Assembly (NCBI GenBank): GCA_900169235.1 | Contig: FWCC01000133.1 | Coordinates: 23,789-87,788, forward strand | DNA: 64,000 nucleotides | Direction: 5' to 3' | Source of the DNA: Zarea fungicola | Lineage: Eukaryota > Ascomycota > Sordariomycetes > Hypocreales > Cordycipitaceae | Program-made: the position numbers and the translations under genes | In this document: positions 55,556 to 64,000 of the stretch, piece by piece | Position numbering within the stretch: position 1 is the stretch's first letter | Layout of the letters: each line of letters begins with the position of its first letter | The notes under the pieces: model-generated | Told to the model about the DNA's origin: nothing | The model's database searches: none | The model's input: only the letters and a program-made list of their open reading frames with translations

Positions 55556-57373
55556 ATGCGCCAGCGCGAGTCCAGGTGGCTGGCCGTAAACAAGCGCCGA
55601 TTCTGGGCCTCTCTCTTTTCAATTGCCGTCTGCATTGTGTTGATTGTGACGCTCAGCTGGCATTTTATGAGAAAGTCCCACACGCAGCCAAACCCTCAGA
55701 AGGGATCAGCACCAGGACCGGGCTTGGGCTCGGGGGGACAAAAGAATGACGACTTCATCTGGCGCACGCTCCAGTGGAAGTATCCCCTAGGCACGCCCCG
55801 GCCACTGCCGACCCAGGGCACCAAACCTCTGCCTGCGGTACAATTTAAATTTCCTGCAGAGTCGGATGATGACAAGACGACACGACTCATCCGACAAGAT
55901 GCTGTCAAGAAGGCATTCCGACGCTGTTGGACCTCCTACAGGGACCAGGCTTGGCTTCATGATGAACTCAAGCCAGTGAGCGGTGGGTACAAGGAAGCTT
56001 TTGGCGGCTGGGCTGCCACTCTAGTTGACAGCCTGGACACAATGTGGATTATGGGCATGCATGATGAGTTCAACGTGGCCGTTGACGCCGTTGACCGGAA
56101 CATTTCTTTTGCCACTTCCACGTCCGGTGACGTTATCAATCTATTTGAGACCAACATTCGCTACCTGGGAGGGCTGCTTGCCGGCTACGACTTGAGCGGT
56201 GACGAGCGTCTCAAATCCAAAGCGACGGATGTAGGCGATATGATGCTCAAGGCCTTTGACACGCCCAACCACATGCCAGTCGGGCGTTGGAATATCAAAG
56301 ATGCCGCCGCGAACAAGAACCAGACGGCCATGACTGCAACCAACCTAGCCGAGATTGGCACGCTCGTCCTCGAGTTTACGCGGCTGAGCCTTGTCACGGG
56401 CGACGGACGATATCACGATGTCACGCAGCGCATTAGCGATCTCCTCGACGCCTCACAGATGGAGACCAAGCTTCCGGGGCTGTGGTCCATCTCCGTCGAT
56501 GCCAGCAACGCGCGCTTCGATATTGGCGCGTCGTACTCACTCGGCGGCGCGTCAGACAGCGCGTACGAGTATTTTCCCAAGATGATGGCTCTTCTCAACA
56601 ACCTTGATCCCATGTATGAGCGTTTGTACACGAACAGTATGGCCGCTGCGCAGGAGCATATTCTGTACCGCCCCATGGTGCCCGGCGACGCGGATATTTT
56701 GCTGACGGGCGATGCGAGCTCCAAGGATAATACAACCCACACCTCGACGCTGAATGCCGTGAGTGGTCACCTGACGTGCTTTGCCGGCGGCATGTTTGCG
56801 CTCGGCGGCCGGCTCACGTCCAACGAGTCCCACGTGGATGTCGGTGGTCGCCTGGCCGATGGCTGCGTCTGGGCGTATAATGCGACGAGATCCGGTGTCA
56901 TGCCCGAGACGCTCCGTACCGTCCCGTGCGTGGACAAGTCCCTGGAAAACTGCCACTGGAACGAGACGGCATGGAGGGAAGCCGTCAGCCGCGACGCCGA
57001 CCCAGACGATACTAGCCTTCCCCCGCGCGGCATGTCCGCGATCCCGAGCAAGGGGTACATTCTTCGCCCAGAAGCCATCGAGAGCGTGTTCATCATGTAT
57101 CGCGTTACAGGCGACAAGCGCTGGCAGGAGAAGGCGTGGGCCATGTGGCAGGCCGTCGACAACCTGACACGCACGGGGCTGGCCAACAGCGCCGTGGATG
57201 CCGTGGACTCGGACGAACCCAAGAAGCTGGACTCAATGGAGAGCTTCTGGCTTGCGGAGACGCTCAAGTACTTTTATCTCATCTTTTCAGAGCCAAGTGT
57301 GATTAGCTTGGATGAATGGGTACTCAATACAGAAGCGCATCCGTTTAGGCGTCTGGGATCCAAGGGGAAGTAA
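55556..57373 (+). CDS. GH47 class I alpha-1,2-mannosidase, type II membrane protein
   Basis: Intronless, 605 aa. It trims alpha-1,2-linked mannose from N-glycans in the Golgi or ER. A short basic cytosolic tail (MRQRESRWLAVNKRRFW) is followed by one membrane anchor (about residues 17-38, ASLFSIAVCIVLIVTLSWHF) and a Pro/Gly-rich stem. The catalytic (alpha/alpha)7 barrel shows family motifs: GGWAATLVDSLDTMWIMGM, FETNIRYLGGLLAGY (Glu198), HLTCFAGGMFALGG, ILRPEAIESVF (Glu506) and SFWLAETLKYFYLIFSE. The calcium-binding Thr592 is in LNTEAHPF. Conserved Cys are in VPCVDKSLENCHW. The anchor makes this more likely a Golgi/ER processing enzyme than the secreted fungal form. Several N-glycosylation sequons occur. 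Nothing appears damaged. Confidence 0.93.
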   Translation: MRQRESRWLAVNKRRFWASLFSIAVCIVLIVTLSWHFMRKSHTQPNPQKGSAPGPGLGSGGQKNDDFIWRTLQWKYPLGTPRPLPTQGTKPLPAVQFKFPAESDDDKTTRLIRQDAVKKAFRRCWTSYRDQAWLHDELKPVSGGYKEAFGGWAATLVDSLDTMWIMGMHDEFNVAVDAVDRNISFATSTSGDVINLFETNIRYLGGLLAGYDLSGDERLKSKATDVGDMMLKAFDTPNHMPVGRWNIKDAAANKNQTAMTATNLAEIGTLVLEFTRLSLVTGDGRYHDVTQRISDLLDASQMETKLPGLWSISVDASNARFDIGASYSLGGASDSAYEYFPKMMALLNNLDPMYERLYTNSMAAAQEHILYRPMVPGDADILLTGDASSKDNTTHTSTLNAVSGHLTCFAGGMFALGGRLTSNESHVDVGGRLADGCVWAYNATRSGVMPETLRTVPCVDKSLENCHWNETAWREAVSRDADPDDTSLPPRGMSAIPSKGYILRPEAIESVFIMYRVTGDKRWQEKAWAMWQAVDNLTRTGLANSAVDAVDSDEPKKLDSMESFWLAETLKYFYLIFSEPSVISLDEWVLNTEAHPFRRLGSKGK

Positions 57374-57952
57374 ACATCGAGGCCTTTCGATTTGCTGTAC
57401 ATCCTGCATCTCTTCATAAGTTGCTATCCTTCATGTATTCTTAGTCACAGTATCTTTAATAGTAGTATCCTAATTCAACTAACAGAAAGACTAATGTGGG
57501 CACCAATCTACAAAAGATTACAACGTGTGTTTATTTTTAGACCACACACATGATTAAATATGGTATTCTCAAAATTGAGCTTGTTCAATGCGTATGTAAA
57601 TATAGTAACTGCACTAAACCCATGATATCTGTCCTATAAAAATGCCCTTGCAATGAATGCTCTATGTTTCCCTCGCCGTGATACGCGTGATGCAAGATAA
57701 AGCGAAATGATAGACAAAAAACAAACTCTCCAAAATGTACCTATGGAGATAATATACAAACAAAAGAAAAGAAACGAGAAAAGGGTAAAGACAGCCATTA
57801 ACTAAAACGCCGCGTTCGAGCCACCGTTTGGCCTCGAACTATATGCCAATATTGAAAACCTTTCTGTTGCATTCCAACAGTGTCCGGATATGCACACTCG
57901 TAATCGGAAATCTAATCTTTCCCTTTTAAAGCCTGAAACAATGTCAAACCCA
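57374..57952. other. convergent 3' intergenic region
   Basis: Lies between the mannosidase gene (+) and the surface-protein gene (-); it should hold both 3' untranslated regions. It is A/T-rich and no gene is seen. Confidence 0.6.
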
Positions 57953-59215
57953 TCATTGTGGTAAATATGGCCTATAAGCCGGCTGCTGCTGCTGCTGCTG
58001 ATCTTGCCCAAGAGGATGCACAGGTGGTGGCGAGGCAAGCGACTGCTGCGAATCCAGCTCAAATACGGGTTGCGATGGCGCCGGCTGCCGCTCTTCAGAC
58101 GGAAGCTCGATAGCACCACCCTGTGGCGTCGCATACGGCCCAACATACGAACCCTGGTTGGCGTTGGTGTTTGCGTATGACCCCGCACCGCTGCTGTTGG
58201 CCGGTGCGTTCCACGCAGATGCGTAGTTGGGGTTCTGGGCGCCGGGGCGCGTGTTCCTCAGCTCCGAGTATAGCTGCGGCTGTTGCTGCGGCGGCGGAAT
58301 ACCGCTCCCGCTGCCTCCATAGCTCGACGACGAGTAATGCGACTTGGTGCCGCCATTGTTGAAGCTACCGCCACCCAGACTTGGTGAGGGGTCGTGCGGG
58401 GGAAACGTCGTCGCGACGCCGCCGCCGCTGCCGCCGCTGCCGTACTTTTCGCGGACGAGCATCGGATGGGACTCGTCGCCGCCATTCTTGCGCTTGCGTC
58501 GGCGGATGAGGAACATGGCAAGTCCGGCGATGGCTGCTAGGCCGGCGGCAGACGCGCCAACAGCGACGCCGATTGTGGCACCCGTGGAGAGTTTGTTTGC
58601 ACTACCCGCATTACTATTGCTGCTGCTGCTGCTGCCGCTACCGGCTGGTGGAGTAGCTGTGGCCGAAGCTGACGATGCAGTAGAGGCAGGAGAAGACGAC
58701 GCAGAAGAGGTCGGAGACGAGGTCTGAGAGGACTTTGTGCTTGAAGAACTGGTGGACGAGCTGGTTGTCGTCTTTGTTGATGATGTGGAAGTTGTTGAAG
58801 TCTTGGTCGTCGTCGATTTTGTCGCGCTTGTGCTGGTAGTGCTCGACGAAGAACCACCAGCCGTTGCTGCTGCGTTTAGGAAATCACTCTTGGTCACTTT
58901 TAGCGGCGTCTGCGAGTCGCTGCATGCCTTAGACATGGTATCGTAGACAGTGCTGACATCGCCCTTGTCGTTTTTACCCAGGCACTGGGCCGAGAGGATG
59001 ACAAAGTTGCCGCCATTGCCGCAGAGGCAGACGTTTAGGGCAGCAGCCGTGTCGCCCTTGCAGCTAGAGGCTTTCGCAGAGTCATTGAGGCAAGGCTGCG
59101 CGGCCTGGGGGTAGAAGGGGAAGGAAGCTTCAAAGGCGAGCGTGGAGGGCGCAGCCAGGAGGAAGAGGAGGACGTATGGCGTGGCCCAACTGACCAAGTT
59201 CTGTGATCTAGCCAT
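57953..59215 (-). CDS. single-pass Ser/Thr-rich surface protein, stress-sensor-like layout
   Basis: Intronless, 420 aa from the ATG at 59215 (an in-frame ATG at 59287 would add 24 residues ahead of the signal peptide and is less likely). Layout: signal peptide (MARSQNLVSWATPYVLLFLL, then AAPSTLAF); a short extracellular Cys domain with six Cys (PCLNDSAKASSC, NVCLCGNGG, AQCLG, SKAC); a long Ser/Thr-rich stalk (about residues 120-215) likely heavily O-mannosylated; one membrane span (about 220-250, ending in FLIRRRKRK); and a cytosolic tail rich in Gly, Ser, Pro and Gln with a run of six Gln near the end. This is the general plan of fungal Wsc/Mid2-type wall sensors, but the Cys domain is neither a clear WSC (eight Cys) nor a clear CFEM domain. 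Function therefore open. Confidence 0.8.
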   Translation of the reverse strand: MARSQNLVSWATPYVLLFLLAAPSTLAFEASFPFYPQAAQPCLNDSAKASSCKGDTAAALNVCLCGNGGNFVILSAQCLGKNDKGDVSTVYDTMSKACSDSQTPLKVTKSDFLNAAATAGGSSSSTTSTSATKSTTTKTSTTSTSSTKTTTSSSTSSSSTKSSQTSSPTSSASSSPASTASSASATATPPAGSGSSSSSNSNAGSANKLSTGATIGVAVGASAAGLAAIAGLAMFLIRRRKRKNGGDESHPMLVREKYGSGGSGGGVATTFPPHDPSPSLGGGSFNNGGTKSHYSSSSYGGSGSGIPPPQQQPQLYSELRNTRPGAQNPNYASAWNAPANSSGAGSYANTNANQGSYVGPYATPQGGAIELPSEERQPAPSQPVFELDSQQSLASPPPVHPLGQDQQQQQQPAYRPYLPQ

Positions 59216-61100
59216 TTTGATGTGTTTCGGTCCGCCTTTAGTTTTTGCAAGTCTTTGTGTCCACGACAATTGCATCGAGGCTGGCAATCCGTGGTGGTTG
59301 ATGTGTAGTAAGTCGAAGGAAACGTAGCAATGATCGCGCCTGTGTAAGAACGCAACTGCTGTATTAGAAAAAACAAAGAATTTTTGTCGCTATATCGAAT
59401 GCGCGTTTTGTGCTTATCCAATTCTGCCAAGAGAAAAATGAGATGAGGAAAAATCGCGGGCGGGAGAGGCGTATTGACTATCAGCCTCATAAGTGACTTG
59501 CTACTATTCGTAGTGCAAGTTCAGCTTCAATGCAATAGGTGCGCCCGCTAAATCAATGACGTTTGTACTCCGACTTGTTTAATTGCATAATAAGAATAAG
59601 CCAAATTTAGAAGAGGAACAGAAAAGAAACAGGACCAAAATCAGAGTGTCAACACGGGAGGGACTTGAGCGTGGTTTTGTAAAATATGGCTGACCGTGTG
59701 GGCGGTGGCTGTCATGGAACTAATGAGTCGACTAAACTATGTACGGCATAACCACCACGTTGGAAGAGACGCTTTTTCCACAACACCATGTATTGCTAAA
59801 ATAAATGAAGTTGCATCCCGGGATTGCCCCGATTCCACAATCTGTCGTTCTCAACCGGGTTAAACTTGGCGCGGATAGGCTTTCAGCCGCTTCCCACTCA
59901 CCAATGGCCAAGTATCCGGCACAACTCACTCACTCCATTCAAACAAAAGCTGGGAACCTGGGAACGTGTTGGGCCCTGTCATCCCTGTCATACGAGGCGC
60001 AGCCATTTTTAGCCTTGCGAGCTGCCAAAATTAGCTATGGAGTACAAGGCGCCGCCTACTTGAGTGGGCATAGACTGAAAGAAGCCTGTCATCTTCAACT
60101 ACCCCCGCCGCCATTATTAGATTTTAGTCCCCTTTGGTGGGCTGCTTCTCCCCTTTTTTTCCCAGCCTTGTAGGAACATTTGGCTTAGCTTGGATCCCTC
60201 CTGGAAATTACAACGGGGACGGAAGCCGTCTCAAGCTCTCAGTCAGCAGCACAGGTGTCTTATTCGTAGTGGCAGGGAGCCAGAAAAAAACCGAAAGCGA
60301 ATACAAAACGCAAACGCTAAAAGTAAAAGAGCGTTTGGGTTGTTTGAATCCTAATAATAAAGTGCAGGGGACCAGACCTAACGTTAAAAGTAGATTCATG
60401 CGTAGAGCCCTGGAATCAGGGCATTGCTGATCAACTCATTATCAATATGTTTCTCGGCAGCATCAGAACTATAACGTGTCGCACGAGACCACGGCAAATC
60501 TGCAGACAGTGGTGGGCTCGTATTATTTAAGTTGCAGGTTTACGGCGTGTCTCTACTAATAGTAGTCTACGGCAGCCACATCTGCTGAACTCATTTGGAA
60601 TATTCTTTCTACTCGAGCACCTATGTCTGGATTCTATTTAGATTCTCCGCCCCCCGTGTATGCAACTCAGCCCCAGCCTGCCAGCGAGGCTCACGAAGTC
60701 AGGCTGTCTAGCGCTAAGTCTCTGTTCTGACTGTTCCCGCAGTCAAGCATGTCCGTGGTTGTTTGCCCATTCAACGCCGTTAAATCTTGTTTCATTAAAT
60801 CGAATCTAGCCCGATCTTGAGGGCAGGTAGGTTGGCTGGTACAGTCTTGATCCAGTGTTGCATCTTCCGGCGGCCATATTCTGCGTTGGTGAGAAGCTAA
60901 AGTCAGGCAGATCTCCGCCATTGTGTACTATGCCTATGTCGAGTCATGTGCAATCATATATGCAAAGCGAAAGAAGAAGAAGGCAACATTAAAAAAAAAA
61001 GATTCAATTCAATTCATAACCATAATCATAATCCGTAGCATACCCAAAGAATACTTACATGTTTATGATGGCAAATACAGACACCACCGTAGGCAGATGA
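59216..61100. other. intergenic region
   Basis: About 1.9 kb with no supported gene. The first part is the leader and promoter of the surface-protein gene (minus strand). The last part is the 3' end of the GH127 gene. Short frames at 59732-60430 on both strands lack motifs. Confidence 0.55.
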
Positions 61101-63306
61101 CTAAAGCTGTATAGTGGGCATCTCCGACATATGCACCTTGGCAGCACCATACGGAATCAAACGGTACGTCTTCCTGTCGCTGATACAGGTTCGGTTCAAA
61201 GGCACTTGGTCTGGCGTCACACCCAATTTGAGATCCCACTGAATCTGGCATCCGTCAACCGTCATAAAATTGGCTGGCGCATTGTGTTCAAAGATGGGGT
61301 TAGGCATCAAGTCCGAATCACCGATGCCGCTGTATTTAACGGTCGACGGGTCAATGGCCACATTCCACTCCTTGGTGCTGTTTATGAACACGTCGCGCAG
61401 CTCCTTGAATGGCAAGCCACTAATACCGGTTCCCTTCGGGTCATAGTAGGGGTGTGGGAGGGTCTCCGTCTCTGAGTATCCAACATCAAGAGCGTACAGC
61501 AAGTTGCCGTAAAATATGGCGACACTGTTGTCCGGTCGCTTCTCAACTCTGGGAGAAATGCCAAGTACATAGGTGATTGCTGTGGTTCCTTTGGCAATAG
61601 AGATTCGCTGCATACCTGTGCCATCTTCGGCGGCAATTGTAGGCTTCATGGTCGACGATGCCTTTCCAGGAACGCTCTTGGTGATGGAAAGCGAGGCAGT
61701 CTGTAGGTTCATCCACTCCGGTATGCGAAGGTACAGATCAAAGTTTGTAGTAGCTTCGACACTATATGACAGCGTGTTGGCAAATGGATAGTTGGTACTG
61801 CATTCGATAGAGACATCACCATCGCCGATCTTGGTCTTGACACTCGTAGGACAAAGAAGAGCATGTCCGAGACCCTTTGATCCAACCACAACCCAGCTGT
61901 TGGTGACAAACTTCGGGTAGCCTTGCGGATGGTTGACTGTACAGCATGGGTACAAGGGTTCCATCCCGTATGTGGTTGCAACACCACTGTTGGCAGTCGT
62001 AAAAACAGGGGGCACACTGCCGTCGGGTTGAATGGTGCTAAGGGCAAATGGCATATTGGGCGATGACATATACTGGTGAGCCCATTTATCGCCGGTCATC
62101 ATGACGGGCAAAGCGTTGAATAAGGTTGTCTCGGCACGGTCTGCATAGTTGTTGTCACCCAGCACTTGATACATGTAAGCCAGAGAGTAGCTCGTTTCAA
62201 CTGCAGTGCAAAGCTCGCTACCAATGTACTGGGCGTTGCCACGCTGCCACTCATCCGCCAAAATGGTACCAGATGCACTTCCGTGATACAAAAAGGTCAG
62301 ATTGACGGCATCTTTGCTGCGCTGCTTGAAGTAGTCACTGCCTTTAAATCGCCATATGACGGAGGAAGCTTTTAGACCTGGAATCATATTAACAATGGCT
62401 GACAGCTATGAAAAGGAGCCGAACTTGCCTTGGCCAACATTGACTCCATGGATGTATGGCGTAATGTCATTCTCAGTAGGGTCCACAACCCTGCGATAAG
62501 TAGCCGGATTGTACCAGGTGTCCCATTTGTACGTTGACTGGTCATAAAACATGTGCATGGTGTCCCATAGTTTGCTGTCGTTGTCCGAAGGGTATCTCTC
62601 CAGAAGCCATTGGATAGTTATGATCATATCGGCAATGCGTACCTGTCCCCAGCTACAGTCAACATCATCAGCGCATCGCGTAAAGCCTTGGCTGTTATTG
62701 TGCAGCATCCCGTTTCCGAGCTGGAAAAATCTCTGCAGGGCAGCGACAACGCACTGCTCCCAGTCTTTGTCCGCCTCGGCAAGCTGGATCAGGCCAAGGA
62801 AGAACGGCGTCCTGGCCCAGAAGTTGCGATTGTCACCAGTCTCGGGGCCAATCCAGCCATCATCTGATTGAAAACCGAGCACCTTGTTGGCGACGTCGTG
62901 GACCTGCCCTTTGAGCCTGTCATCGTCCAAGATGTACGCGGTAGGAACCAGACCATTGAACCAGTAGGGCAGAGCCTCGTTCAAGTTGCTGTACTCTGAG
63001 CCTCCACTGCCAGGCTCCTGTAGCCACGGAGACTGGCTAACATACCCGTAAAAGTCGTACTCATGACCGGGCAAACCCGAGGCCATGGCTTGCAGCTCTC
63101 CAAGAAGCCATCCAGCAGGTTTAATGTCGCCGACAGGGAGGGGCCTAAATTTCCATGGCTTAACTGTGCGAATTGTCTAGTTAATCTCTGTATTCCAGCA
63201 GCTATATGCTGTAGGGGGCTTGGATTGTCTGCGACATACGTTCGTCAACAGCAGATGTAAGCCCAAGAACCGTTTGGGCAACTAAAATATTTTTCGTCAG
63301 CTTCAT
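61101..63306 (-). CDS. secreted GH127 (DUF1680) beta-L-arabinofuranosidase-like protein
   Basis: Predicted 692-aa extracellular enzyme of the DUF1680/GH127 family, whose characterised members remove beta-L-arabinofuranose from hydroxyproline-linked and other arabinosides. Exons (minus strand) are 63306-63240, 63163-62429 and 62377-61101. Intron 1 is 76 nt (GTATGT); intron 2 is 51 nt and begins with GC, in the strong alternative context AAG|GCAAGT, ending ATTCCAG. The signal peptide is [20 protein letters not shown]. Conserved blocks: [45 protein letters not shown], then [18 protein letters not shown] (metal-site Glu-x-Cys) and [18 protein letters not shown] (nucleophile Cys region). The bacterial prototype has Cys-Ala-Cys-Cys at the second block; here it is Tyr-Pro-Cys-Cys. 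Substrate is therefore probable but not certain. Confidence 0.88.
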
Positions 63307-64000
63307 AGTGCCGAAGAATTAACGCAGCAAAATGCATTCAAGGACGATAGAGTCACTAGGCAGATCAATGCGGTAGAGGGATTACGTCCTTGTAGTAATC
63401 TGGTAGACGTAACATATCGAGCGGCCAGTGGTGGAGTGGGCAGGAGCAGACAACAGGCGTATTGCCTTACCTTTATGCCCGAGTGACATCTTTTTCTATC
63501 GAGCAGCAGCCGGTTAGAAATCCAAGCAGCACACGTTGAACCAGGCCAGGATGAAACGCCCAAAAGGTCTTCGGCTATTCGAGCTCTGGAGCGGGGATAA
63601 TAGACTGGAGAAGAGACAGCAGACGCAGTGCAGTACGCGAACACAAGCTGGGGACCATCAAGCTAAGTCACGAGGCCTAGATGCAATGTAACTATAATTA
63701 TAAATGACCCCTGCTTCCTTGCGTGCAGGGAAGTTTCGATATAGCAAGCGAGACGAGGGAATACATACGTAGTCACCCACGTCTATGTCGTTGGTGACCC
63801 TATCACCCTGGCGCACCGCCGCTTTTCTGTGCGCGCTTTGTGCCTGGCATTGTTAGAGAAGGAGCATGGTGATTGTTTAGTGCTGGGGCTATGCCTGATT
63901 TGTCGGAGGTATGTGCGTGGTGTGGTAGACGAGAGACTTGGGGGTGCAAACATAATGTCATTACAATCAGAAGTACTCCATACTTGTGCCACGCCCCCAC
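63307..64000. other. promoter-side region at the end of the window
   Basis: Upstream of the GH127 gene. No gene is supported; the minus-strand frames at 63303-63644 and 63783-63992 lack motifs. An A/T-rich element (tataattataaat) near 63691-63704 could serve as a core promoter element for the minus strand but lies about 390 bp from the ATG. Confidence 0.45.

Noticed and set aside
61101..63306. Frameshift in the GH127 gene near 62390-62430
   Set aside because: Resolved as a GC-AG intron that restores frame and a conserved family motif.
1..64000. CRISPR arrays, bacterial operons, transposons or a secondary-metabolite cluster
   Set aside because: The window is eukaryotic; no direct-repeat/spacer array, transposase, reverse transcriptase, PKS or NRPS sequence was seen.

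Overview
This window is nuclear DNA of a filamentous ascomycete (Pezizomycotina), most likely a Sordariomycete and perhaps Hypocreales. The evidence is short introns (50-110 nt, GT...CTAAC...AG), a Zn2Cys6 regulator, a PTH11-type rhodopsin-domain receptor, a PIR cell-wall protein, a phospholipase B, CT-rich leaders and gene spacing. The species cannot be named from sequence alone. Eighteen protein-coding loci, one intron-containing tRNA-Pro and one possible kinase relic are supported. Exon junctions were placed by hand from splice signals, reading phase and protein continuity. Every multi-exon model below closes in phase to a whole number of codons.

Layout. 1-14.5 kb: two tandem full-length ABCC (MRP-type) transporters (+), then a secreted GH43 glycosidase (-) interrupted by one in-frame TAA. 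14.8 kb: tRNA-Pro(CGG). 15-21.5 kb: a gene-poor stretch ending in the leader of a PIR/GPI cell-wall protein. 23.7-30.7 kb (+): a WBP4-like U1-type zinc-finger protein, a dienelactone hydrolase family protein and a TAPT1/DUF747 membrane protein. 31.2-39.5 kb (-): karyopherin KAP123, an unrecognised basic low-complexity protein and a GPI-anchored phospholipase B. 41.3-44 kb (+): a Zn2Cys6 transcription factor whose zinc cluster is split over three exons, and a seven-helix membrane protein of unknown function. 44.4-51.9 kb (-): a kinase-like relic, a 1072-aa vWA plus RBR-type E3 ligase-like protein, an AYR1-like short-chain dehydrogenase and a rhodopsin-domain receptor. 53.4-57.4 kb (+): a secreted type-B carboxylesterase and a GH47 alpha-1,2-mannosidase. 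58-63.3 kb (-): a single-pass Ser/Thr-rich surface protein and a secreted GH127 (DUF1680) beta-L-arabinofuranosidase-like enzyme.

How the genes relate. This is mostly an ordinary mix of housekeeping genes (nuclear import, RNA-processing type zinc finger, N-glycan trimming, lipid reduction) and secreted or surface functions (plant-polysaccharide glycosidases, esterase, phospholipase, wall protein, efflux pumps, receptor). No secondary-metabolite backbone enzyme, transposon or CRISPR array is seen. The points most worth a second look are the vWA-RBR fusion, the nonsense codon in GH43, the reversed domain order of the PIR protein, the asymmetric nucleotide sites of the paired ABC transporters, and the 24-nt exon encoding exactly the middle of a zinc cluster.
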